35,507 bases of DNA, taken from NCBI GenBank assembly GCA_030949555.1, contig JAUZSJ010000037.1, forward strand, positions 1-35,507, in the 5' to 3' direction. Origin of the DNA: Persephonella sp. (GTDB lineage: Bacteria > Aquificota > Aquificia > Aquificales > Hydrogenothermaceae). This document shows positions 1 to 8,775 of the stretch, piece after piece (position 1 is the first letter of the stretch; each line of letters begins with the position of its first letter). Both the position numbers and the translations under genes were made by a program. Below the pieces are notes generated by a model. That model saw only the letters and a list, made by a program, of their open reading frames with translations. It was not told the DNA's origin and ran no database searches.

Positions 1-1326
1 CTCAGAATAGAAGATACAGACAGAGAAAGGTCAAAAAAGAATACGAAAATATGCTGATAGACGACCTGAAATGGCTATGGAATAGAATGGGACGAAGGAC
101 CTGACATTGGAGGAGAATCTGGACCATACAGACAGTCAGAAAGAACAGAGATTTATAACCAGTATGTGAAAAAATTACAGGAATCAGGACATATTTATAG
201 ATGCTTCTGCACGCCAGAAGAGTTAGAAGCAGAGAGAAAAAAAGCATTAGCAGAAGGAAAACCTCCCAGATACAGTGGAAAGTGCAGGAATCTGTCAGAA
301 GAAGAGATAAACAGACTTGTATCTGAAGGAAAGCCTTATGTCTGGAGATTTAAAGTTCCAGATGGAGAAGTTATAGCATTCAAGGACCTGATAAAAGGAG
401 AGGTTGAGATAAATGTTGATGAGTTTGGAGATTTTGTTATAGTCAGGTCTGACGGCTCTCCCGTTTACAACTTTGTGGTAGTGGTTGACGATGCTCTGAT
501 GAAAATAACCCATGTTATAAGGGGAGAAGACCATCTATCAAACACCCCAAAACAGATACTGATATACAGAGCTTTAGGATTTGAAGAACCAGAATTTGCA
601 CACCTGCCTATAATATTAGGAGAAGACAGAAGCAAATTATCCAAAAGACACGGAGCTGTCTCTGTAAGAGCCTTCAGAGATGACGGATATGTATCAGAAG
701 CTATGTTTAACGGCCTTGCCCTTTTAGGGTGGCATCCTAAAGGAGACAACGAAGTATTATCAAAAGAAGAGATTATCTCACTGTTTGACATAAAAGACGT
801 TCACAATGCTCCTGCAGTTTTTGACAGGGCAAAACTAAAATGGCTTAATGGCGTTTACATAAGAGAAAAGTTAGACATTGATGACCTGACAAAAAGAGCT
901 GTCCCATTTTTTGAAGGCTTTGGCTACAGAGCAGACTTTGAGTATTACAGAAAGGTTATGGAGGTTATAAGGGACAGTCTTGAAACATTGATGGACATTG
1001 AAGAAAGAGCAAAACCATTCTTTGTTGACGACTTTCATTACAGTGAAGAAGGTCAAAAATTTTTAGAAGAGGAAACAGGATACAGGGTAGTTCAGCTGTT
1101 TTATGAGAAAATAAAAAACTTAGACAGTATATCAGCACAGGAATTCAAAAAAATAACAAAAGAGATACAGAAAGAACTCGGAGTAAAAGGAAAAAATCTA
1201 TTTATGCCCCTGAGAGTTGCTCTCACAGGAAAAACCTCAGGAGTTGACATATCTATGCTTGTTGAAGTTTTAGGAGTAGAAAGAGTAAAGCACAGAATAC
1301 ACAGAGCACTGGAGTATTTTGGATGA
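1..1326 (+). CDS. gltX: Glutamyl-tRNA synthetase, 5'-truncated by the window, one frameshift near position ~83
   Basis: LRIEDTDRERSKKEYE at the window start; ORF 166-1326 has HVIRGEDHLSNTPKQ and SKLSKRHGAVSV (KLSKR signature). GIEWDEGPDIGGESGPYRQSER can be read in a second frame, so a 1-nt indel lies near 83. Confidence 0.95.
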
Positions 1327-1754
1327 TAAGATGGATAACAGATTATCTTGGGGGCAGTAGAGTTCCGGAACCTGAAGAACTCCTTCAGTGGAAGGAAGAA
1401 GGAATTAGCACTGTTGTAAATCTGCTAAAAGGAGAATACGGAGATTTTATTGCTGACAGACAGAGAGATTTAGGATTTGAGGTAATCAGAATTCCATTTG
1501 ACATGTACCAGATAATACCTGAAGAAGACTTTTTGGCCGTTTATCAGTATATAGACGAGATAAAAAATGAAAAAAAGACTGTGGTTCACTGCAAGTATGG
1601 ACAGGCGAGAAGTGGAACATTTTTGGCTGGATATCTTATACATTCAGGAGTTCCTTACGAAGAAGCCTTGAATAAGGTAATAGAAAAAGGTTTCCAGCCT
1701 CACACATTTCATCAGATTAATTTTTTAAAAAATCTGTCTGAAAGAAAAAAATGA
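1323..1754 (+). CDS. Dual-specificity / tyrosine phosphatase family protein
   Basis: HCKYGQARSG CX5R active-site motif; ATGA-type overlap with gltX. Confidence 0.8.
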   Translation: MIRWITDYLGGSRVPEPEELLQWKEEGISTVVNLLKGEYGDFIADRQRDLGFEVIRIPFDMYQIIPEEDFLAVYQYIDEIKNEKKTVVHCKYGQARSGTFLAGYLIHSGVPYEEALNKVIEKGFQPHTFHQINFLKNLSERKK

Positions 1755-2147
1755 TACAGCCAGAAAAGCTAAAGAAACTTAAAATAGTCTTACAAAGAGA
1801 AGGCAAAATTCTGAAAACTGCAGATTTACAGGATATAATAAAAAAAACAGAAGATATAAATCTAAAAAATTTCTTTACAGCACTGAAACACATAACAGAG
1901 AGGCATTACACAGAAGCAATAAAAATGGCTTCAGCTATCACAGTGTAAAGATGCAGACATGATTATATCTCTTCTTTCTTTCAAAGTGGGAGACTACTTT
2001 TTATACGAAGAGTATATGAGAGAAGACTCATCAGAAGACTGTTTGAGAAAAGAAAATATCCAGATAACCATAGAATTTGGGCACATAAAGAAAAAATTAG
2101 ACACAAAAACTTTAAAATTACTACCAGAAATATTGGAAAACAAATAA
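1751..2147 (+). CDS. Hypothetical protein, split by an apparent 1-nt indel near 1938
   Basis: ORFs 1751-1948 and 1959-2147 join as ...EAIKMASA/SQCKDADMIISLLSFKVGDYFLYEEYMRED... Confidence 0.5.
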
Positions 2148-2155
2148 TAATCCTG

Positions 2156-2838
2156 GTTTCAATTCCTCATAGGCACGCTAAAACAAAATGAGTGGTTACA
2201 ACAGAACCAATTAATGAAGTTGAGTTTCAATTCCTCATAGGCACGCTAAAAACAAAGAGCTGATCTCGAACTTACAGTATTCTACGATGCTTCCTCATAG
2301 GCACGCTAAAAACTTATCAATTTCAGCAGATACTTGAGATTGTAGATAAATGTTTCAATTCCTCATAGGCACGCTAAAAACACCAGCCCCAGCATATTGT
2401 CCATTTCAAATAAAAACAGGACATTATTTCGTTTCAATTCCTCATAGGCACGCTAAAAACTGAGAGTGAACAGAAGGATGAGCTGTATATGATGACAATG
2501 GTTTCAATTCCTCATAGGTACGCTAAAAACCCAAGTCAACATGCAATTCTATTAAATCCGTTTAAGAATTGTTTCAATTCCTCATAGGTACGCTAAAAAC
2601 CATGTATCATACAATATAAATAACTCTAGTAGTTTAGAATACTTCCAATATGTTTCAATTCCTCATAGGTACGCTAAAAACATTATGCTAGGCACTGCGA
2701 GTCTCCATGTCAAATCATTTACTATTGCAGTTTCAATTCCTCATAGGTACGCTAAAAACCAGGGTGATGGATATTCTCATACATGACTGTTTTGCACTAG
2801 CAGACATAGTTTCAATTCCTCATAGGCACGCTAAAAAC
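2156..2838 (-). CRISPR. CRISPR array, 10 repeats and 9 spacers; consensus on the minus strand GTTTTTAGCGT(G/A)CCTATGAGGAATTGAAAC
   Basis: Direct reading of repeats at 2156-2184 (29 nt), 2224-2253, 2291-2313 (truncated), 2352-2381, 2431-2460, 2501-2530, 2571-2600, 2652-2681, 2730-2759 and 2809-2838. The minus-strand ATTGAAAC 3' end is the typical Cas6 handle, so transcription is inferred right to left, in line with cas3. Confidence 0.97.
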
Positions 2839-3133
2839 CACAGAAATCTATTTCCTATTCTGTTGTCAAGAAACCATTGTAAAACTTGGTTGATTTTAAA
2901 TATACATAAAACTACAAATCCTGTCAAATGAAGTTAATTTTCTGTCAACCTCCAATCCTGCAAAAAATACTGGACATCGACAAAGCATTGATACACTAAG
3001 CTAAAAGTCCAATTTTTGCCAGTTTAACTTATGAAAATGAGTCTCAAAAATTGCTAAAATTGGATGGTCGACAGACTATTGATACTTCTTATTTGTATGA
3101 CCTTTGTATCACATATAAAATCTAATTGAGATT
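2839..3133 (-). promoter_or_regulatory. Probable CRISPR leader between cas3 and the array
   Basis: A/T-rich non-coding stretch on the upstream side of the inferred array direction. Holds a repeated motif (2971-2994 and 3061-3085) and an inverted repeat CAATTTTTG (3010-3018) / CAAAAATTG (3045-3053). Confidence 0.65.
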
Positions 3134-5461
3134 TTATTCTTTACAAAACATAAAAAACCCATTTTTCATCTTAAATCCTGTTTCAATATCGTAATAATCT
3201 TCTAAATTTTCATAAGGAACATAATAAAATCCATTTTCTACTGGAGGAATATTATCCTGAACTGGGACAGATATGATGTAGTTGTAAAACTTTGATTTTA
3301 TACTGTCAAAAGCTTTTCTTCTTTCAAATATCTCTTTTATCTGCATAATCTTTTTGAACTCTTCCCAGACTTTGACAGCTTCTTTGTCTATCTGAACAAA
3401 AACATCAGATTTATAAGGTTCTTTTTCTATTAATTTAAAATCTGCAACTGATAAAATTTCATTAGGTTCTCTTTCTCCTGAAAACTTCAAAGAGTATAAA
3501 TACTCTAAAAGTTTATAACTTTCATCTTGAGACTTTCTTTTTAAAATAGTTTGAAAGTATTTATTTACAAGCTCTAAAACTTCTTTTTCTTCATACTCAC
3601 CTTTTACAAATATATCATCGGTAGCAGTTAAAAGAGTAGTATCATAAATATAACTGCTAAAAAGTCTGTTTTTCTCATCTAAAGTTTTAAAAACATAGAT
3701 TTCTCCTTGTTCTTTTTTTCCTTCTCTATTACATCTTCCGGCACTTTGAATTATGCTATCTAAAGGTGCAAAATCTCTATAAACAACATCAAAATCTATG
3801 TCAACTCCAGCCTCTACAATCTGGGTAGTTATTGCTAATTTTGTGTTTTCTTCTTTTAATTTTTTAATTCTTTTTGCTCTTTCAACTGGAACTATATATG
3901 TTGATAGAAAGACTGGATTTTTATCTTTAAACTGCTCATAAATTTTAGTTGCCTGTTTGATTGTGTTGGCTATAAATAAATATCTTTTACCTGTATCTAA
4001 ATTTATACCTTTCAAAAACTCATCTAAACTTTTTTGTTCTTTATTAACTACAATTTTATACCTGTTAAACTTTTGAAAATATTTAGTATGTCTAACCAGT
4101 GGAACTGTTTCATTTTCTTTAAAAATAAGTGGCTGTGTAGCTGTTGAAAATATTACATAAAAGTTAAATCTATTTGCTAAAGACTTTATAACTTCTTTAA
4201 TAACAAGCCAGTATTTAAAAGGTATTGACTGGATTTCATCTAAAATAATTATGCTGTTGGTAAATCTGTGAAACTTCCTTAAAGCTTTATTCTTGTATCC
4301 TATTAATGTATGAAAAAGCTGAATAAATGTTGTTACTACTATTTTACTGTTCCAGCCTTCAACTAAAATCCTTGAGCTGTCATAATCAAACTCGTTATCT
4401 TCATATCTGTATTTAAAATCTGATAGGTGGTGATGTTTTAAAATCCTCAGGCTGTCTGTTTTTATTCCATTTTCTTTTAACACATCTTCAAAAACTTTAA
4501 AATTTTGCTCAATAATTGACAAAAAAGGTAAAGAATAAATAATTTTTGGGTTTATACCTTTTTCTTTTTCTAACTTTTTAGACAGTTTTAAAGCAAATGC
4601 TAAAGATGTAAGAGTTTTTCCCATTCCAGTTGGAAGGGTTAATGAGTAGATTTTATTATTTAAATCAATCTCTTTTTCTAAAACTTCATTTAAAGCCTGA
4701 GTTCTTAGTTTATTTATTTCATTTTCTTCAAAATTTTTAGATTTTATAAAATTTTCAACTAAATTCTCTGGAAGATTTATTTCTTTAAATAATACATGTG
4801 AGCTTTTATCTAAAACAACATCTGATTTGTCCGCATCTACAAGATATGAAAAAAGTAAAGCTGTAGTTATATAGTAGTTAAGGTCTTTTTCCTTATTTAT
4901 TTTTCTAAAAAATCTCCTTAATTTTTTTAACTTTTGTTGGATTTCTTCTAAATTTATCTCTTCAAATGAAAAACTTAGTATCTTTTTATTATCCATCTGC
5001 AGGTTTTCAAAAAAGGCTTTAAATTTTTCTCTATCTATTGAGTTTATTTGATTTTTTAACACTTCTATCTCCTCATCTGACAGTATTAAATCTTCATAAA
5101 AGTATTTCAGGTCTGAATGGTGTCTTTTAGGCAGAACAAAGGATAAACCTGACAAAAATGGGCTTTCTATATTTTTGCTTTTTAGATATCTTTCTGTTAG
5201 ATAAAATCCAATAATACCTCCAAGTAATGAGTGTTTAGTTTCCGGTTTATTTTTAAAAGATTTTTCTCCTCTTATATATTCCTGAAAGAAGGAAGTAGAT
5301 TTTCCTATGTCGTGGGAGAAAATTATTATTGTCAAAATATCTTTTAATATTTCATCATCTATTTTCTCATTTTCAAGTAAAGATTTCCCTGTTTTATAAA
5401 CCTGAGATATATGTTTTTCCAAAAACTTATCTGGATGTGAAAGTAAGTCTGAAGGTTTCAT
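3134..5461 (-). CDS. cas3: CRISPR-associated helicase-nuclease Cas3 (HD + helicase), type I, probably I-B
   Basis: HD motif IIIFSHDIGKST, Walker A TLPTGMGKTLTS, IILDEIQSIP, STATQP, QSAGRCNREGK; intact 775 aa. Confidence 0.95.
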   Translation of the reverse strand: MKPSDLLSHPDKFLEKHISQVYKTGKSLLENEKIDDEILKDILTIIIFSHDIGKSTSFFQEYIRGEKSFKNKPETKHSLLGGIIGFYLTERYLKSKNIESPFLSGLSFVLPKRHHSDLKYFYEDLILSDEEIEVLKNQINSIDREKFKAFFENLQMDNKKILSFSFEEINLEEIQQKLKKLRRFFRKINKEKDLNYYITTALLFSYLVDADKSDVVLDKSSHVLFKEINLPENLVENFIKSKNFEENEINKLRTQALNEVLEKEIDLNNKIYSLTLPTGMGKTLTSLAFALKLSKKLEKEKGINPKIIYSLPFLSIIEQNFKVFEDVLKENGIKTDSLRILKHHHLSDFKYRYEDNEFDYDSSRILVEGWNSKIVVTTFIQLFHTLIGYKNKALRKFHRFTNSIIILDEIQSIPFKYWLVIKEVIKSLANRFNFYVIFSTATQPLIFKENETVPLVRHTKYFQKFNRYKIVVNKEQKSLDEFLKGINLDTGKRYLFIANTIKQATKIYEQFKDKNPVFLSTYIVPVERAKRIKKLKEENTKLAITTQIVEAGVDIDFDVVYRDFAPLDSIIQSAGRCNREGKKEQGEIYVFKTLDEKNRLFSSYIYDTTLLTATDDIFVKGEYEEKEVLELVNKYFQTILKRKSQDESYKLLEYLYSLKFSGEREPNEILSVADFKLIEKEPYKSDVFVQIDKEAVKVWEEFKKIMQIKEIFERRKAFDSIKSKFYNYIISVPVQDNIPPVENGFYYVPYENLEDYYDIETGFKMKNGFFMFCKE

Positions 5462-5618
5462 ATTTCGTATTTTACCATATTAAAAAAATGAGTATTTTAA
5501 CGCTGTAGCTCAGGCTTTAAAAAAACCTGTAGATAAAGTTATTAATTTTTTCAAAAGGTTATAAAAGTGGAGAAAATTCCAAAAGGTATCCTCATCTCTT
5601 TTTCCTATCTCAAAAAAT

Positions 5619-5785
5619 TTAAAGCTCCTTATTAAATACTGCTTTCACATATGTCCACATTTTATCTAAACCTGCTTTCTCAGACTCTTTGTTTTGAAAC
5701 TTTCTCTTTCCTGACTCTATTTTTTTTATTGCTTCTTCTCCTGCAGCTCTAATCCACAAATCTATGACTTGAGCATTCCGAAGGA
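5619..5785 (-). pseudogene. Remnant of an unidentified coding sequence upstream of cas3
   Basis: Minus-strand reading LRNAQVIDLWIRAAGEEAIKKIESGKRKFQNKESEKAGLDKMWTYVKAVFNKEL* is protein-like but has no usable start; further coding-like text (MYPVGIQLKGRLRGAYIVVQKK*) lies upstream at ~5830-5900. Confidence 0.3.
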
Positions 5786-5900
5786 AGAGCAGTTTCTACA
5801 CTATCAGTACACAGTATTACTGCTATACTATTTTTTCTGAACTACAATATACGCACCTCTTAATCTACCCTTTAACTGAATACCCACTGGATACATCGTA

Positions 5901-5929
5901 TTGACAAAAATTTCTGGTGTGCATATAAT
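5901..5929 (+). promoter_or_regulatory. Consensus sigma70-type promoter for the tRNA pair
   Basis: TTGACA (5901-5906), 17-nt spacer, TATAAT (5924-5929), ending 15 nt before tRNA-Lys. Confidence 0.85.
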
Positions 5930-5944
5930 ATTTGCCTGTTGGTT

Positions 5945-6020
5945 GAGTCGCTAGCTCAGTTGGTAGAGCACCGGTCTTTTAAACCGGTGGTCCCGGGTTC
6001 GACCCCCGGGCGACTCACCA
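5945..6020 (+). tRNA. tRNA-Lys (anticodon TTT), CCA encoded
   Basis: Acceptor GAGTCGC/GCGACTC, CCGGT-CTTTTAA-ACCGG anticodon arm, GGTTCGACC T-arm, ACCA end. Confidence 0.95.
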
Positions 6021-6023
6021 TCT

Positions 6024-6098
<75 letters not shown>

Positions 6099-6539
6099 CT
6101 ACTTTAAAAACTTCTCAACTTCCTCAACAGAAAAAATCTCAATAATACCTTTAACCTTATGGGTTCTGTATCCTAATACTGTTTTTCCATATATGAGGCT
6201 GTAAGCTATCTCAGACAGGGTTCCGTAATTCCCTCCTATCGCTACAACAAATTCTCCCGAGGATACTACAATAGGATTTCTCCCGTGTCCCATTCCCGTA
6301 TTTATTTTTATGTCCACATATGGATTGGCATCTTCCCCAGTTAAAGAAGGCATTATTCCAACTGTCAATCCTCCTTCCTCTTTTGCCCCTCTGCACACAG
6401 CTTCCATAACTCCTGCCCTGCCTCCACACACAACTCCCCAGCCTTTCTGGGCTATCAGTCTGCCTAATCTGTAAGCAAAGTTATACTCTTCAGAATCAGG
6501 TGAAATCTGAGAACCTCCTATAACAGATACAAATCTCAT
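6099..6539 (-). CDS. TIGR00725 / LOG-like Rossmann-fold family protein
   Basis: MRFVSVIGGSQISPD...VVCGGRAGVMEAVCRGA...VAIGGNYGTLSEIAYSL; the ORF-track start at 6707 is upstream of the likely ATG at 6539. Confidence 0.8.
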   Translation of the reverse strand: MRFVSVIGGSQISPDSEEYNFAYRLGRLIAQKGWGVVCGGRAGVMEAVCRGAKEEGGLTVGIMPSLTGEDANPYVDIKINTGMGHGRNPIVVSSGEFVVAIGGNYGTLSEIAYSLIYGKTVLGYRTHKVKGIIEIFSVEEVEKFLK

Positions 6540-7003
6540 TTTTCTTCCTCCGGTGGCCTGTAAAATAGAGAAAGGGTTATCCCCCACATTATGTGAAGCA
6601 AATACAGAGAAATATGAGAACTGAAATCCATGTTTATCAGGGCTTGCAGCCATCTGGCTCCTAACATTCCGTAAAAAAAGGAGACTATTAAAACAAGAAT
6701 GTGCCACAGGGTAGCAAATACGAATCCCTTCAAAATCAGGTTTCCCGGCAGTTTTTTATAGGCAAAAGGATGGGCAAAGAAAAATCCAAAAAGTATACCG
6801 TTAAACTGATGCCCCAAAAAAAGAGCTATATCCTCAAAACCTGTGAAAAGACCTGCATCAACAAGCCACTGCTTATAGATTCTGTATGTTCCAAAAAGAC
6901 CTAAAAATCCGTCTAAAGCAAGGTCAACAACATACATAACATAGCCAGCAACAAATCCTGCAAACAAAACAGAGCTGATGTTAACCCCTTTAATCAGACT
7001 CAT
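6536..7003 (-). CDS. Uncharacterised multi-pass membrane protein
   Basis: 155 aa with hydrophobic helices; ATGA overlap with the TIGR00725-like gene. Confidence 0.6.
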   Translation of the reverse strand: MSLIKGVNISSVLFAGFVAGYVMYVVDLALDGFLGLFGTYRIYKQWLVDAGLFTGFEDIALFLGHQFNGILFGFFFAHPFAYKKLPGNLILKGFVFATLWHILVLIVSFFYGMLGARWLQALINMDFSSHISLYLLHIMWGITLSLFYRPPEEEK

Positions 7004-7460
7004 ATATCTTTTCCTCTATCTCCTTCATAGTCTGGATATACTCCCTTTTCATCTTTTTAGATATGGCCTTTTTAATGTAGTAGTAAGCTTTCTGATAATC
7101 TCCTAAAAGATAGTAAAGGTAAGCCATATTGTTGAGAGCATCACTGTTATCTGGATTGATTTTTACAGCCTTTTTATAAAACTGGATTGCTTTCTGGTAA
7201 TCCCCCTTTTTGTAATACAGATTCCCTAAATTAAAGTAAGGAACATCCCAGTTTGGTTTCTTATTTACAGCCTTTTCATACTCCCTTTCTGCAAGACTGA
7301 GCATCCCTTTTTTCTCGTATACCACCCCCAAATCATTATGCTCTTCAGCTGATAAAGGGTCTTCAAGAACAACTATTTTAGGTACAGAGCAGGAGTGTAA
7401 AAGTATTGAAAACAGTATTATCGATAAACAGCTAAATAGACCTTTCCTGCTTTTTTCCAT
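6990..7460 (-). CDS. TPR-repeat lipoprotein
   Basis: Signal peptide with lipobox-like LLHSC and tandem TPR-like repeats (PYFNLGNLYYKKGDYQKAIQFYKKAVKINPDNSDALNNMAYLYYLLGDYQKA). Confidence 0.8.
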   Translation of the reverse strand: MEKSRKGLFSCLSIILFSILLHSCSVPKIVVLEDPLSAEEHNDLGVVYEKKGMLSLAEREYEKAVNKKPNWDVPYFNLGNLYYKKGDYQKAIQFYKKAVKINPDNSDALNNMAYLYYLLGDYQKAYYYIKKAISKKMKREYIQTMKEIEEKIYESD

Positions 7461-7903
7461 AACTTTTCAAACATCCTGTAAGGAATTAACTTATTTTTTT
7501 CATATCCTGTATGAGCTATAAATCCAACTTCATTATAACCTGTTATCACAACATAGTGGAGTTTTGTAAACATCAAAAAACCGTAATCAAGAAGAACGAT
7601 AACAGGAATTTTTCTGTCTATATACCTTTTTAAGGTTTCTACATTTCCCTGAGCTGATTTAGTCTGAAATCCTGAGGACTTTGCGTAATTTTCAAGGTCT
7701 GATATTAATGCCCCTTTTAGCTCTGGAATGTAAACCTTTTCAGCTATTTTTTCCTGAGATATGTTCAAACCGTAATAAGAAAAAACAGAAGAGAGAGCAG
7801 CCGGACCGCAAAACTCCGACTGCTGTTTAACAAACGGAACATTTAGCGTTATGCTGTAAGAAAGATTAAACAGAAGCAGTAAGAATAAAATATATCTCTG
7901 CAA
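7418..7903 (-). CDS. C39-like cysteine peptidase domain protein (PA2778-like)
   Basis: Signal peptide; VPFVKQQSEFCGPAALSSVFSYYG (Cys), LHYVVITGYNEVGF (His). Confidence 0.75.
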   Translation of the reverse strand: MQRYILFLLLLFNLSYSITLNVPFVKQQSEFCGPAALSSVFSYYGLNISQEKIAEKVYIPELKGALISDLENYAKSSGFQTKSAQGNVETLKRYIDRKIPVIVLLDYGFLMFTKLHYVVITGYNEVGFIAHTGYEKNKLIPYRMFEKLWKKAGKVYLAVYR

Positions 7904-7905
7904 TT

Positions 7906-8301
7906 TCAGGCTATTATTATTTCTTTCCCCATCAGTTTAAGTATCAGAACAACGAGGAGAATTATTATAAGAACTGCTATTGTTGTTCCCAACAGGTCTC
8001 CACCTGCCAGAACCTTATCTGAAGCCTGTGCGAGCATATGTATCTGCTGGTCAGACATCTGAGAGAGCTTTTCATTAATTTGTTGAGGTGTCAGTCCATA
8101 CGCCTGCAGTTTTTCTCTCACAAGCTGATTTTCAAGAGCTCTCTGTATTTTGTTTATCTCCATTTCTCTGAGTGACTGGACAGATTTTCCTTCAGAGGTT
8201 AATGAGCCTACCATCCCGGCTACTGCAGGAGCAGTATGGAGAAAGATAAAGTAAAATGCCATAGAAAAAACCACAAAGGGATGAACTACTCTTTTAAGCA
8301 T
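7906..8301 (-). CDS. PA2779-family protein
   Basis: Signal/TM, REMEINKIQRALENQLVREKLQAYGLTPQQINEKLSQMSDQQIHMLAQ, C-terminal TM helix; adjacent to a PA2778-like peptidase. Confidence 0.7.
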   Translation of the reverse strand: MLKRVVHPFVVFSMAFYFIFLHTAPAVAGMVGSLTSEGKSVQSLREMEINKIQRALENQLVREKLQAYGLTPQQINEKLSQMSDQQIHMLAQASDKVLAGGDLLGTTIAVLIIILLVVLILKLMGKEIIIA

Positions 8302-8363
8302 TTTTCAACCTCCCATCTTTTTTCTTATAATATCTTTCGTCAATTAATATATCGGAGCTTGAG

Positions 8364-8774
8364 TTGGAATACAACCTTGTTCACGCAATGCTTGGAAGAT
8401 TTGGTGTTCTTATTCCACTGCTTGGCCTTTTTTTTGAACTTGGAGCAGCCATTACTGGGAAAAAAGAAGTATCTAAAATATCTGGAAGCATTGTTTTATC
8501 TGGATATGTTATTGTTATTCTTGCAGGAATTACAGGATTTGAAGAGATAAAGTATCTTCAATCTGTTAATGTTTTTACTGACAGATACAGCCTCCACATT
8601 ATACTTGGCAGTATTATCATTTTTTTGTTCACAATTATTTCATTCATAAGAATATATTTATTTAAAAATGTTGTAGAAAAACTTGTTATTACATATTTTG
8701 TTCTTTATGTGGTAATGGTTTTCTTAAATCTGATTAGTAATGAATTTGTTATCAGAGCTGTCTGGGGAAGGTAA
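8364..8774 (+). CDS. DUF2231-like four-TM membrane protein (TTG start)
   Basis: HAMLGRFGVLIPLLGLFFELGA... with several hydrophobic helices. Confidence 0.5.
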   Translation: MEYNLVHAMLGRFGVLIPLLGLFFELGAAITGKKEVSKISGSIVLSGYVIVILAGITGFEEIKYLQSVNVFTDRYSLHIILGSIIIFLFTIISFIRIYLFKNVVEKLVITYFVLYVVMVFLNLISNEFVIRAVWGR

Positions 8775-8775
8775 T

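Noticed and set aside
2156-2838. Possible self-targeting spacers
   Set aside because: I found no convincing spacer match elsewhere in the window by eye; a full BLASTn is needed.
2707-2931. 74-aa ORF within the CRISPR region
   Set aside because: Its translation is made of CRISPR repeats (FQFLIGTLK, SIPHRHAK); not a gene.
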